NCBI GenBank assembly: GCA_024653215.1
Contig: JANLFU010000001.1
Coordinates: forward strand, 62,001 to 126,000
Direction of reading: 5' to 3'
DNA length: 64,000 nucleotides
Origin: Candidatus Saccharicenans sp.
GTDB lineage: Bacteria; Acidobacteriota; Aminicenantia; Aminicenantales; Saccharicenantaceae
Part shown: positions 16,112 to 24,497 of the stretch, one piece after another
Position numbering within the stretch: position 1 is the stretch's first letter
Layout of the letters: each line of letters opens with the position of its first letter
Program-made: the position numbers and the translations under genes
The notes under the pieces: generated by a model
Database searches by the model: none
Seen by the model: only the letters and a program-made list of their open reading frames with translations
What the model was told of the DNA's origin: nothing

Positions 16112-18106
16112 TTATCGCGCCTGCCTGATCCCGAGGATGCGGGCCATGTTGGCAGCGGGGTCCAATTTGACCTTGATGCGCCCGGGCATGGCGCTCAGTA
16201 TCGGGTTGACTCCGGGACCATGACCCGAATAATCGCTGAAGCCGTGAATGATAGTGCCAATAGTGACCGCCCCTTCATAGCGGCCACGGCCGTAATAATC
16301 ATAATGGTCCCTGATGGCCACTATATCCCCGAGCCGCAGCTTCTTCAGGTTGAATTTCTCCACCGCTTCAGGGCAGGTGGTCTGGATGTCGTAGTCGATG
16401 GCTTCGATGCCCTGGCCGCCAATTCCCGAACCCATCAGATAGCCAGGAATTTCCGCCACCACCGGCACCACCAGCTGGTTGCCCTCAACCACGATGCCAA
16501 TTTTTTCCAGCGCTTCCGGCGAAATCTTGTTTACCCGGACATCCTCAAATCCAAGAATCTTCAACCCGACACCCCGCGCCTTAACCTGTACCCGGTCGTT
16601 GATGGCCAGTCTTTCCTTGACTTCCGCCGGGAACCAGACCTTGTCGTCCGAGCCGGCGTGCCGGCCGATGTAAATCCCCTTACTGCCACGAGCCTCGCCA
16701 GAAACCACGGTGGCTTCATTTCCGATGCAGGCCAGAAGGGCCAGGGCCGTTTCCATTGGACTCTGGCGGTCACGTCCCTGGATGGTGACATCCGGTTCAA
16801 CGTGGTCACCCTCGGCCCAGCCGTAGGTTGTATCGCCGTAGTTCACGTTGTAATTTATGGAAGCCATGCCAATCCCGAGCTTTGATTTCCCGTCAAACCC
16901 GGGGGAGTAATCGAGGGCTCCGGCCGGTTGAATAACGCCTTCCACGGCAATGGTCAACAGCTCATCCCTGTTGGTTTTGATCGGGCCCTGGTAAGGGGCT
17001 TTTTTCGCAACCAGCTGAGCAGCGGCGGCGGTTGATATTTCTGATTTCACGGTCTTTTTAGCGGATACCGGCAGGCCAAGCAGCCTGGCCAGGTTAGCTT
17101 CGCTGTCAAGCCTGAAGGTCAGCTTTCCGGTCTGGCAGGAAAGGACCGGGGTCACGCCAATTCCCAGCCCGGAAATATCGCTCGGCCCGCTGACCACGAC
17201 CCCCACCGTGCCCGCGCCCCTGTAATAGCCCTTGCCATAATTGCACTCGATGTCTTCCAGGAAAACCAGGTCGCCGAAGCGCAGCTCGTTGAGTCCGTAT
17301 TTTTTGATATCTGGCGGATAACAGGTCTGGATACTGAAATGCCCGAAAAGGCTTCCCGCCCCCGGACCGGAACCAACGATTTCGGCCGGAATCTTCTTCA
17401 CCACGGGGACAACGAGTTTCCCCTCCTGAACCTGGATACCCATCTTTTCCAGAACGCCCGGTGACAGGCTGTGGACGAAAACTTCGGGGAAACCATCCAC
17501 CTGCAGACCGATGCCCTCGGCCTTGACCTGGAGCTCGTCACCGTAGGCCAGTTTTTCCCTGGTTTCGCCATCAAAATTGACCAGTACATAGCCACCGAAT
17601 TTTCCGATGACCACACCCTTCGCTCCACGGGCTGCTCCGCCGACCACCCGGACCTCATTGCCGATGGCGGTGTTGGTCAGCCAGGCCTGGCGGAACCTGT
17701 CCTCGCCGACACCTTCGGTGGCCACGCCCACGGTGACCTGGTCGGTGGCCGCCCAGCCAAAAACCGGGTCGCCCAGGCTGAGCGTGTAATTTATCCCGGC
17801 CACTCCAATGGCCATCTTTGGCCGGCCGTCCCAGGTGGTGAGATAGTAGCGAGACGGCTGGGGATGGGCCACCTGTCCCTTAACGGCCATGACCACCAGC
17901 CTGTCCTTATTGGTGCGGATGCTTTCAGGGCCGGGGATGGCCAGGGCGGATAGAGGCAGCATGGAAGAAACAATAAGAAGAATGAGGATGATAATAGGTA
18001 TTGTTAAGACTGGCTTCATCAAGTCTTTGAGTTCTTTGCCCGAGGCCCTGTGCCTTCTGGGTTTCATTCTTACGGATTCAATTACCGGGAATTTTTCTAC
18101 TGACAT
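16112..18106 (-). CDS. Exported protein with two tandem DUF4438 domains
   Basis: 664 residues. A signal anchor lies at ~30-55, and two homologous ~290-residue halves follow (about 60-350 and 375-664). Matching landmarks: TNKDRLVVMAVKGQV / TNRDELLTIAVEGVI; GVAGINYTLSLGDPVFGWA / GMASINYNVNYGDTTYGWA; GLQVDGFPEVFVHSLSP / GLKILGFEDVRVNKISP; ANLARLLGLP / ANMARILGIR. DUF4438 proteins are normally single-domain, of unknown function, found in thermophiles and anaerobes. The family call is from memory. The duplication is plain in the sequence. Start ATG 18106 follows AGGAGGACACG. Confidence 0.8.
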   Translation of the reverse strand: MSVEKFPVIESVRMKPRRHRASGKELKDLMKPVLTIPIIILILLIVSSMLPLSALAIPGPESIRTNKDRLVVMAVKGQVAHPQPSRYYLTTWDGRPKMAIGVAGINYTLSLGDPVFGWAATDQVTVGVATEGVGEDRFRQAWLTNTAIGNEVRVVGGAARGAKGVVIGKFGGYVLVNFDGETREKLAYGDELQVKAEGIGLQVDGFPEVFVHSLSPGVLEKMGIQVQEGKLVVPVVKKIPAEIVGSGPGAGSLFGHFSIQTCYPPDIKKYGLNELRFGDLVFLEDIECNYGKGYYRGAGTVGVVVSGPSDISGLGIGVTPVLSCQTGKLTFRLDSEANLARLLGLPVSAKKTVKSEISTAAAAQLVAKKAPYQGPIKTNRDELLTIAVEGVIQPAGALDYSPGFDGKSKLGIGMASINYNVNYGDTTYGWAEGDHVEPDVTIQGRDRQSPMETALALLACIGNEATVVSGEARGSKGIYIGRHAGSDDKVWFPAEVKERLAINDRVQVKARGVGLKILGFEDVRVNKISPEALEKIGIVVEGNQLVVPVVAEIPGYLMGSGIGGQGIEAIDYDIQTTCPEAVEKFNLKKLRLGDIVAIRDHYDYYGRGRYEGAVTIGTIIHGFSDYSGHGPGVNPILSAMPGRIKVKLDPAANMARILGIRQAR

Positions 18107-18157
18107 CGTGTCCTCCTGATTGAATTTTCATATATCACTATATTAATTTTTCCCCTT

Positions 18158-18187
18158 ATTATAGTTTTGTTTCCAGCAGACTATCAA
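18158..18187 (-). promoter_or_regulatory. Promoter of the double DUF4438 gene
   Basis: Minus strand TTGATA (18182-18187), 18-base spacer, TATAAT (18158-18163), about 50 bases before the start codon. Confidence 0.5.
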
Positions 18188-18609
18188 TAAAAAAGACAGC
18201 CTGGAAGCTATGGGTATTCGGCCGGTGACGGGACCATAAAGCGACGGCGGTGCTGGATTCACTTTTTTGATACAGGAGGCAGACTGAATCGTGGGTAACC
18301 AGCCCGGTTTTGAATTTTCCGCTCCGGCCTTGTCTGGTGACACCCGGAATCAGTTCAGATAATGAACCGCTCTTAATCCTTTGGTATCAAATTATGACCG
18401 TGACTTCGGGATTTTCTTAATAAGGAAATAGTCGGTGTCGAGATTTCAGTTCCGCTCCAGTCTCTGCCTGATATCTAACCTGGACCGGACCAGCGGTTGG
18501 GGAAGCTATTGTTTTCGAGAGCCCAGTTAGACAGGCCAATTAAGTTTGGGCTATGGCCAATAAAACGTACGCTTGATTGAGGAGGGATGCCTTGAGCCGC
18601 TCCCTCTTT
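18188..18609. other. Intergenic, nothing recognised
   Basis: About 420 bases between two minus-strand genes. No plausible gene, RNA or repeat-family member found on either strand. Confidence 0.5.
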
Positions 18610-19215
18610 TCAATCAAACTTCTTCAGGTCAATGGCATTAAAGAAATCATAAAGGATATTGGTGTTTTCAATTTTAGTCCCGCGGATGGTGATCAGGAAC
18701 CTATCCTTTATCAGGACCTGCAGCTGGCCATCTTTGTCCCGGTAATCGTATTCTTCAATGGCTGGAAGATTATCGATCCTGGTTGTCTTGACGTAGTGCC
18801 TGTCATCTTTGGCCGAAAAACCCATCTGTACCATCTGCTGGAATTGTCCCATCGTCCAGGCGATGCGGGCCGTATCCAGTATCAGGACGTGGACGCGGGC
18901 TTCACCGGAGCTGTAATCAGCTTCAGCCATGGAAGTCTGGCCCTCACCGTAGGTGAACTGCTGCCCCCGGACGTTGCTCCTGGTCCAGCCTGACTTCTCG
19001 GGCAGCAATTGTTTCAGCACCTCAAAGTCGACGGCGGTTACCTTTTCAGCCGTTTTTTCAGCTTTCTCCGCTGGTTCTGATTTTGTTTCTGCTGCCGGTC
19101 GTTCCGTCTTGCTAACGGTTTTCTCGGGTTTGGCACTTTTCGTTTCTTCGGCCTTCTTACAGGAAAAGGTCAAAACCAGGAGCACAACAAAAAGGCACGT
19201 AAAAAATTTCTTCAT
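18610..19215 (-). CDS. Lipoprotein with unknown C-terminal domain
   Basis: 201 residues. The signal peptide ends in lipobox TFSC (Cys19), followed by a Lys/Glu/Ala-rich linker (~20-60) suited to spanning to the outer membrane or peptidoglycan. A compact domain follows (LKQLLPEKSGWTRSN, VHVLILDTARIAWTMGQF, FLITIRGTKIEN). The domain pattern occurs in many uncharacterised bacterial envelope proteins. It is monocistronic with its own promoter. No function can be assigned. Confidence 0.78.
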   Translation of the reverse strand: MKKFFTCLFVVLLVLTFSCKKAEETKSAKPEKTVSKTERPAAETKSEPAEKAEKTAEKVTAVDFEVLKQLLPEKSGWTRSNVRGQQFTYGEGQTSMAEADYSSGEARVHVLILDTARIAWTMGQFQQMVQMGFSAKDDRHYVKTTRIDNLPAIEEYDYRDKDGQLQVLIKDRFLITIRGTKIENTNILYDFFNAIDLKKFD

Positions 19216-19297
19216 TTTTCCTCCCCATAATAATAAATCTCAAGACCGCGGGAAAATTTTTCCCTCCTTCTTTTGGAACACGGCGGAATTTAATAAA

Positions 19298-19327
19298 AGC
19301 ATAGAATTTATTCGACCCGGGTGTCAA
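19298..19327 (-). promoter_or_regulatory. Promoter of lipoprotein gene
   Basis: Minus strand TTGACA (19322-19327), 18-base spacer, TATGCT (19298-19303). Confidence 0.5.
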
Positions 19328-19439
19328 GGAAAAGGTTGCCGTGTTTCATAAAAATCAAAAGTGGACCTCAGGGGTAAAATTAAGGGAAAAGTTGCCGTGG
19401 CCACACCCAGGGGGTGGTTGGGGGAACGGAATATCCAAT

Positions 19440-19468
19440 TTACTTTTTATCTGTTGATTATATAAAAT
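19440..19468 (+). promoter_or_regulatory. Promoter of TPR-PDZ gene
   Basis: TTACTT (19440-19445), 17-base spacer, TAAAAT (19463-19468), about 30 bases before the ATG at 19499. Confidence 0.45.
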
Positions 19469-19498
19469 ACCTCTAAAATTTAACCGAAGGAGGGCACC

Positions 19499-21583
19499 AT
19501 GCACTTCCGCTTGATCAAGCAGGTACTTTTGCTCCTGGTGTTAATAACGTTCTTGAGTCTGCCAGGTCCTGCGGAAACAAAATACCGTCCGGGTCTTGAC
19601 GCTCTTAACAACGGGAAGTACCAGGAGGCCATTGCTTTTTTCAAAAAGGAAGTTGAAAGAGAGAAGGAAACCGGTGACCTGGCTTCTCACGCTTCCTTTC
19701 TACTCGGTTTATCCTATTTCAGGGATGGCCAGTATGCGGAGGCGGTGAAATATCTGAAGAGAGCAATAGACGTACACAAGGAGGGGATGAAGGTCTACCG
19801 GCTCGATGACGCCTGGTCTTACTGGCTGGGCAGAGCTTACCTGGCTAACAACCAGCCGGCGGAGGCCATAAGGTACTTGAACGAAGCGGCCGGGTCATCC
19901 CTGGCCGATCCCACCAGGAAGTACAACGATATGCCTCCAACCTATTACCAGGTTAAATTTATGAAGGAATACTACATCCCCCTGGCCCCATCCACGTCGA
20001 TTTGTTATTTCTGGCTGGGCCGGGCCTATTTCAATAATGGTGATTATGAAGCCGGTATCGCCGCCGCCCAGAAAGCCATAGGGCTTAACCCCAGAGACCC
20101 GGATTATTATGCCCTGCTCGGGGCCTGCCTGCGCGGGGCCGGGAAATATAATGAGGCCGTGGCCGCCGTCATGAAAGCCATCGATTTTGAACCCAGGAGT
20201 TCCTATTACTGGCTTCTGGCCACTATCTACAGGAGCCAGAAGGATTATGACAGGGCAGTTGAATCATTCAAGAGGGCCATAAACCTCAACCCATCCGACC
20301 CGGATAATTACCTGGAGATTGCCAGAATATACATGTCGGGGGAAAGGTACTCCGAGGCAGAGGAAATTCTCCAGCAGGCTCCATCTTCTTCTGCAGTTTA
20401 CATTTTCCTGGCGGAGAGCCGGATGGGAAGCGGGAAATTTGACCAGGCCATCTCGGCCTGTGACGAGTACATTCAGGAATCGATATTTACCGGCACGGGT
20501 ATTATATTTAAGATTGAAGATAAATATCCGGTTGTTACCGAAGTGATTCCTTCTTTTCCCGCTGAAAAAAGCGGGGTTCAGCCGGGTGACAGGATAATTA
20601 GCATCAACGGGAAACCCACCAGGGGAATTGAAGTGGAAGCGCTCAGGCAGGCCTTAAAGCCGGCCGCCGGCAATGTGGTGACCCTGGAGGTAGAACGCAG
20701 AGACCAGAAAAAACCGCTGAGTTTTGCTCTGACCAGCGAATCAAAAATTCATACCTCGGCTTCCATGTGTTATGGAATGAAGAGCCTGATTCTTTTTCTG
20801 AATGGCAGTATTGATGAAGCGGTCAGAAACGCCCGGGAGGCTTACAACCTGGACCCGAATGAAATCTGGGCCAGGAGGGCTTTCTGCCTGGCCGGTATGA
20901 TTGAGGAATCGAAAAAGGGTGGAGGCGGAAACTGGGAGGGAGTGACGGGGATTCTGTCTGACAGGACTCAGGAACTCGACCGGTTATTACTGTCCATTTG
21001 TCAGGCCAGGGCCAAAAACTGGGAGAAAGCGGCGGAAAACTTTGGCCAGGTTTCAGAGCAGTTCTTAAATTCAAAAAATGTTTTTTATCAGGGGTACCTG
21101 GCTATGGCCCGGGAAGCCATGAAGCCCTATGTTGAAGAAAAGAGACAGAGAATAAAATCTCTTGAGAGCGGCAACCGTTACCGAGAGGCTCTGGCTGAAT
21201 ATGCGGCCCTTTTCAATCTTTCTTCCGAAGAGGAAAAGAGCGCACTGAGAAAACGCCTGACTCAATTAAGGAAGGCGCAGCCGGAAATCTTTGCGCTCCC
21301 GGAAGAGGCTCATAAACGGATGATAAGGGCCGAAACCCTGCTGGAGGATAAAAATTACGACCGGGCCATCCAGGAGTACAAGGAAGCGCTGAGGGTTGCT
21401 TTCTACCATCCGGATATTTACAAGGCCATGGCTCTGGCCGCGGAAGCCCTGAAGGATTATCGTCAGGCCATAAAGAGTATGACCGCCTACCTGGAACTCA
21501 ACCCGGAGGCCCCGGATTCCCGGGAATTAAAAGATAAAATTATCAAGTGGGAATTCCTGCTGGAAGAGCAACAGAAGAGATAA
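19499..21583 (+). CDS. Exported TPR protein with an embedded PDZ domain
   Basis: 694 residues behind AAGGAGGGCACC. Signal peptide ~1-25. N-terminal TPR block ~27-320 with repeated units such as YQEAIAFFKKEV, YDRAVESFKRAINLNPSDP and YSEAEEILQQA. PDZ domain ~335-420 (VVTEVIPSFPAEKSGVQPGD, then IISINGKP). A second helical/TPR block ~425-694 ends with YDRAIQEYKEALRV and YRQAIKSMTAYLELNPEAP. PDZ placed between TPR arrays suggests a periplasmic scaffold that recruits peptides or protease partners. It is monocistronic and ends at a palindromic bidirectional terminator. Confidence 0.85.
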   Translation: MHFRLIKQVLLLLVLITFLSLPGPAETKYRPGLDALNNGKYQEAIAFFKKEVEREKETGDLASHASFLLGLSYFRDGQYAEAVKYLKRAIDVHKEGMKVYRLDDAWSYWLGRAYLANNQPAEAIRYLNEAAGSSLADPTRKYNDMPPTYYQVKFMKEYYIPLAPSTSICYFWLGRAYFNNGDYEAGIAAAQKAIGLNPRDPDYYALLGACLRGAGKYNEAVAAVMKAIDFEPRSSYYWLLATIYRSQKDYDRAVESFKRAINLNPSDPDNYLEIARIYMSGERYSEAEEILQQAPSSSAVYIFLAESRMGSGKFDQAISACDEYIQESIFTGTGIIFKIEDKYPVVTEVIPSFPAEKSGVQPGDRIISINGKPTRGIEVEALRQALKPAAGNVVTLEVERRDQKKPLSFALTSESKIHTSASMCYGMKSLILFLNGSIDEAVRNAREAYNLDPNEIWARRAFCLAGMIEESKKGGGGNWEGVTGILSDRTQELDRLLLSICQARAKNWEKAAENFGQVSEQFLNSKNVFYQGYLAMAREAMKPYVEEKRQRIKSLESGNRYREALAEYAALFNLSSEEEKSALRKRLTQLRKAQPEIFALPEEAHKRMIRAETLLEDKNYDRAIQEYKEALRVAFYHPDIYKAMALAAEALKDYRQAIKSMTAYLELNPEAPDSRELKDKIIKWEFLLEEQQKR

Positions 21584-21590
21584 GAATGAT

Positions 21591-21620
21591 AAGAGGGGAC
21601 ACCAGCAGATGTCCCCTCTT
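21591..21620. terminator. Bidirectional terminator between convergent genes
   Basis: AAGAGGGGACA-N8-TGTCCCCTCTT followed by ATTTTATTTT, seven bases after the TPR gene and just before the stop of the opposing gene. A repeat-family member with an extended stem. Confidence 0.7.
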
Positions 21621-21623
21621 ATT

Positions 21624-22490
21624 TTATTTTATGGTGGGGTCTTCCTTGAGGCCGACCTTTTTATAAAGGTCGCGGCGGCCGGCCTTGTCGGCTTCCATTA
21701 TCTTCCTGGCGTACCTGGCCACCTCTTCGGCCCTGGCCCTTGGCACCACGACCACCCCATCGCCGTCGGCTACGATCACGTCACCGGGGACGACAAGCAC
21801 GCCGCCGCAGACAACGGGCCTATTCACCGATTCCAGCTCGTTCCGACCGGGCCTTATGCCTCGCCCGGGCTTCCTGAAATAGAGGGGAACACGCTCGACA
21901 ATTATTTCGTCGGTGTCCCTGGCGGTGGCATCGGTCACCACTCCCACGCAACCCAGCCTTTTCCATTCGAGGATGTTGTAGGAGCCAATGGAACCAACGT
22001 CGGCCCCGGGCGCATCTTCGATTACCAGGGCGGTTCCTTTGCGTATCAGCCGAGCAAACAGCTCTCCCGAGAGCCGTTCGTACCAGTCGCCGGCCCAGCG
22101 GTCGTAATCCTCGGTGGGCCTGGCCCCGGCCGGCGGTTTCTGGGTAGGAACGTACCTGGCCGTCACCGCTATGCCCACGAAGCGGTGGGCGAAGCGCGTC
22201 GTGTCGCGCCACAGCGGGTGGATGTCCGGGTCCATGAGCCCGATATTCTGCAGCCCGACCGCGTCCATCCCGTCCGCGACGTCAGCCACCCGCAGCCCCT
22301 TGAATAGCTCCAGAAGACGCTGGTCTTCGGCCTCTGAGTAAACCGGTGTCGGAATGAAATTCATACCCCGGCGCAGGGCCTCCGTGGTGCTGGCTTTTTC
22401 CTCTAAAACCTGGCCAGAGACCTGGCTGTTAATCAGCAGACAGAAGGCGGCCAAAAAAGTGCCGGCTGAATGTTTGACGCGTTTATTCAT
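21624..22490 (-). CDS. RraA-like (HMG/CHA aldolase superfamily) protein with signal peptide
   Basis: 288 residues. Family members include oxaloacetate decarboxylases, 4-hydroxy-4-methyl-2-oxoglutarate aldolases and the RNase E inhibitor RraA. Visible signatures: LRVADVADGMDAVGL (substrate loop), SIGSYNILEWKRLGCVGVVTDATARDTDEI with the Arg-Asp pair used for metal and pyruvate binding, and GDVIVADGDGVVVVP. A clear Sec signal (KHSAGTFLAAFCLLINSQVSGQ) precedes the domain, which is unusual because the family is normally cytoplasmic. It has its own promoter with a TTGACA -35. Confidence 0.82.
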   Translation of the reverse strand: MNKRVKHSAGTFLAAFCLLINSQVSGQVLEEKASTTEALRRGMNFIPTPVYSEAEDQRLLELFKGLRVADVADGMDAVGLQNIGLMDPDIHPLWRDTTRFAHRFVGIAVTARYVPTQKPPAGARPTEDYDRWAGDWYERLSGELFARLIRKGTALVIEDAPGADVGSIGSYNILEWKRLGCVGVVTDATARDTDEIIVERVPLYFRKPGRGIRPGRNELESVNRPVVCGGVLVVPGDVIVADGDGVVVVPRARAEEVARYARKIMEADKAGRRDLYKKVGLKEDPTIK

Positions 22491-22513
22491 CCTTTCCTCC
22501 TTTTTCCAAGGCT

Positions 22514-22542
22514 TTATATATCGCCATCCCGAGCGGTGTCAA
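22514..22542 (-). promoter_or_regulatory. Promoter of RraA-like gene
   Basis: Minus strand TTGACA (22537-22542), 17-base spacer, ATATAA (22514-22519). Confidence 0.5.
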
Positions 22543-22626
22543 GGATATTAAGGATAGGGGTGGGTAAGGGGTGGTCTCGGCTTTTTTTCATCTCTATCTC
22601 ACTAAAAATCTGTCCAGGGACGAACA

Positions 22627-22709
22627 GGGGACATCGTAGGGTGTCCCTAAATTTATATTTCCGATTTTGACCATAGGGGGGAAAAATGGGGACACTGTAA
22701 GGTGTCCCC
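22627..22709. repeat. Bipartite palindrome unit, 83 bp variant
   Basis: GGGGACA...TGTCCC at 22627-22647 and GGGGACAC...GTGTCCCC at 22688-22709, joined by a linker with CCGATTTTGACCATAGGGGG that matches the linker in the 100-bp units. Confidence 0.75.
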
Positions 22710-22741
22710 GCACTTCTTCTCCATATGAAATGGGCCAAAAA

Positions 22742-22763
22742 GGGGACACCGTACAGTGTCCCC
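22742..22763 (-). terminator. Palindrome after the HAAS membrane protein gene
   Basis: GGGGACAC-CGTACA-GTGTCCCC eight bases past the stop codon at 22772. Confidence 0.55.
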
Positions 22764-22771
22764 TGTTGGAC

Positions 22772-23743
22772 TTATGCGGCCAGCTTCTTGCGGCCCAGGT
22801 ACACCAGGTTCTTGATCAGCTCTACTGTGGTCATGACGGCGATGAACAGCAGCATGATGATCAGGGCCAGCTTGATATTGGGCAACAGCCTTTCCGGCAC
22901 CTTTATGGCGAATAAATTATCAAACGGCTGGCGCAGCAGCAGGCCGATCAGAACCAGCGAGATACAATTGGAAGCAACATCCACCCAGCGTGACCTTGTA
23001 AACAGCTTGACCAGCAGCCCCAGCGTGGCCGAGGCCAGCATGGCTATCACGATCAGCGAAATCCGGCGCCCGGCTTCGGGCGTAAATAGGGGTCGCATCT
23101 CGACAAACCTGAAGTTTATGATGTTGAGCAAGAATATGGTCTGAAACTTTAAGTATAACCAGATAGCAAACCCGGTCAGGGTGGCCATCACGGTCAGCCC
23201 GAGCATCATGCCCACCCGCTTGAGCAGCGGGATTCCGGCCGGAGTGGCCACTTCTTCCAGGTCAACTGCTATCTTCGGCCAGGGGAGCCTGACCTCCTTT
23301 CCGCTCTGCGTCACCAGGTAAAGCACCAGGGCCACTATACCCAGGTCGGTCAGAAATACTGTCGGCAGGTAAAGCAATGCCTCGCCCACACCCAGCCTGG
23401 GAATGAAAATCAAGGGGAAGACGATGAAGCTCTGCTTGAAGATGACCGCCACCACCATAAATAAGAAATGAATCGCAAACAGAAGCCCTGTGTAGCGGAA
23501 CAGAAACCGCCGGTAGGCAGGGGCGATGATCGGCTTCCCCTCAACGTATTTTTCTGCTACCCGGCGCGCCGGGCCGTAGGCGGCGATAACCTTATCCAGG
23601 GCCTCTTCGGTCACCTCGCCGAATTCTTGCTCGGCTTTCTCCAGGATGTGGCTCCTGATTTCGGCCAGGATTTCTTCCCTCTCCTCGCGTCCCGCCAGGA
23701 AATGGCTTATTTCCTCCAGGTAGTCGTCAAGCTTCTTATACAT
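22772..23743 (-). CDS. HAAS-domain membrane sensor protein, PadR partner
   Basis: 323 residues. The N-terminal HAAS domain (~1-75: YLEEISHFLAGREEREEILAE, then IRSHILEKAE, then ALDKVIAAYGPARRVAEKYV) is typical of membrane proteins encoded after PadR-type repressors. Six to seven membrane helices follow. The ATG overlaps the end of the PadR gene by eight bases, so the two are translationally coupled. The pair is probably a membrane-stress or drug-responsive switch in which the HAAS domain contacts the regulator; the signal is unknown. Confidence 0.85.
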   Translation of the reverse strand: MYKKLDDYLEEISHFLAGREEREEILAEIRSHILEKAEQEFGEVTEEALDKVIAAYGPARRVAEKYVEGKPIIAPAYRRFLFRYTGLLFAIHFLFMVVAVIFKQSFIVFPLIFIPRLGVGEALLYLPTVFLTDLGIVALVLYLVTQSGKEVRLPWPKIAVDLEEVATPAGIPLLKRVGMMLGLTVMATLTGFAIWLYLKFQTIFLLNIINFRFVEMRPLFTPEAGRRISLIVIAMLASATLGLLVKLFTRSRWVDVASNCISLVLIGLLLRQPFDNLFAIKVPERLLPNIKLALIIMLLFIAVMTTVELIKNLVYLGRKKLAA

Positions 23744-24074
23744 GGACTTTCTCCTTCATGATTCTTTTCAAAATTTCGTCCTGCTTTCTCCAGATGTCCA
23801 GAAGCTCGTCGCGGAGCTTCCGGCCCGAAGCGGTAATGACGTAAAACTTGCGGGGCCGGTCCTCGCCGAGGTCCCACTTGCTCTTGACCCAGCCGTTTTT
23901 CTCCAGCCGCCGCAGCAGGGGATAGAGGGTGTTCTCCTCGACTTCGTAGCCGAGCTCCCGAATGGTGCGGACCATGGAATAGCCGTACATCTCCTTTTCG
24001 AGCAGGGCCAGCACCAGTACCTGCAGGAATCCCCTGTTCATCTCGGTTTCGAAGTTGGCGATTTCAGGGTTCAT
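23736..24074 (-). CDS. PadR-family transcriptional regulator
   Basis: 112 residues, the size of subfamily-2 PadR repressors. Winged helix at ~14-90: GFLQVLVLALLEKEMYGYSM, then TLYPLLRRLEKNGWVKSKW and PRKFYVITASGRK; a C-terminal dimerisation helix follows. It is the first gene of a two-gene operon with the HAAS membrane protein. Its promoter is near consensus, so the regulator is probably needed to keep the operon off. Confidence 0.92.
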   Translation of the reverse strand: MNPEIANFETEMNRGFLQVLVLALLEKEMYGYSMVRTIRELGYEVEENTLYPLLRRLEKNGWVKSKWDLGEDRPRKFYVITASGRKLRDELLDIWRKQDEILKRIMKEKVHV

Positions 24075-24133
24075 GGGCTGCTCTCCTCTGGCCAGGGGCC
24101 ATATATTGTTTATCGCATATTACCATATGGCGC

Positions 24134-24162
24134 ACTATATAATAAGAAACACACCATGTCAA
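24134..24162 (-). promoter_or_regulatory. Strong sigma-70 promoter of padR operon
   Basis: Minus strand TTGACA (24157-24162), 17-base spacer, TATAGT (24134-24139). The region between the -10 and the ATG carries CCATATGG and further AT-rich ATATGG words that could be operator half-sites. Confidence 0.7.
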
Positions 24163-24497
24163 GCCTTTTTTTTATTATTTTTGGATTTCACCTGCCGCAG
24201 TCGACCCGAGCTGACGATTATTGTTTGTTGTAGGCTTACCTGACCTCCGGTTAGGTAAACCCGGGCGCGCAGCGAGAATTTATCCAGCGGGTGCAGGCCC
24301 CTGCCTCTACCCGGTTACATGAGCGATATTAATTAATAAAGGAATGGCCGAAAAATGTGGGCTTTAAGCCTGTCACGCAGTTCAAGCCGATAATTGATGC
24401 GGGCTCGGTTCCCCGGTAGCAGGACTGGCCAGTGGGTTTTACCTGTTCTCTTCGGTTCCGGCCGCCAGCTGGTCCGGCCCCCGGGCCAGGTCTTAAA
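24163..24497. other. Intergenic with one hairpin, no gene seen
   Basis: About 335 bases. It contains an inverted repeat TTACCT...AGGTAA (about 24236-24259). Open frames here lack ribosome sites and family features. Confidence 0.45.

Noticed and set aside
16097-16885. Long plus-strand open frame opposite the DUF4438 gene (262 codons)
   Set aside because: It lies fully antisense to a gene with clear internal homology, has no ribosome site or domain, and reflects GC-rich codon shadowing.
18143-18343. 66-codon minus-strand frame upstream of the DUF4438 gene
   Set aside because: It overlaps the promoter of that gene, has no ribosome site and no recognisable feature.
19328-19396. Repeated AAAGGTTGCCGTG / AAAAGTTGCCGTG words between the lipoprotein and TPR genes
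   Set aside because: Only two imperfect 12-13 base copies, no dyad and no position relative to promoters that suggests function.
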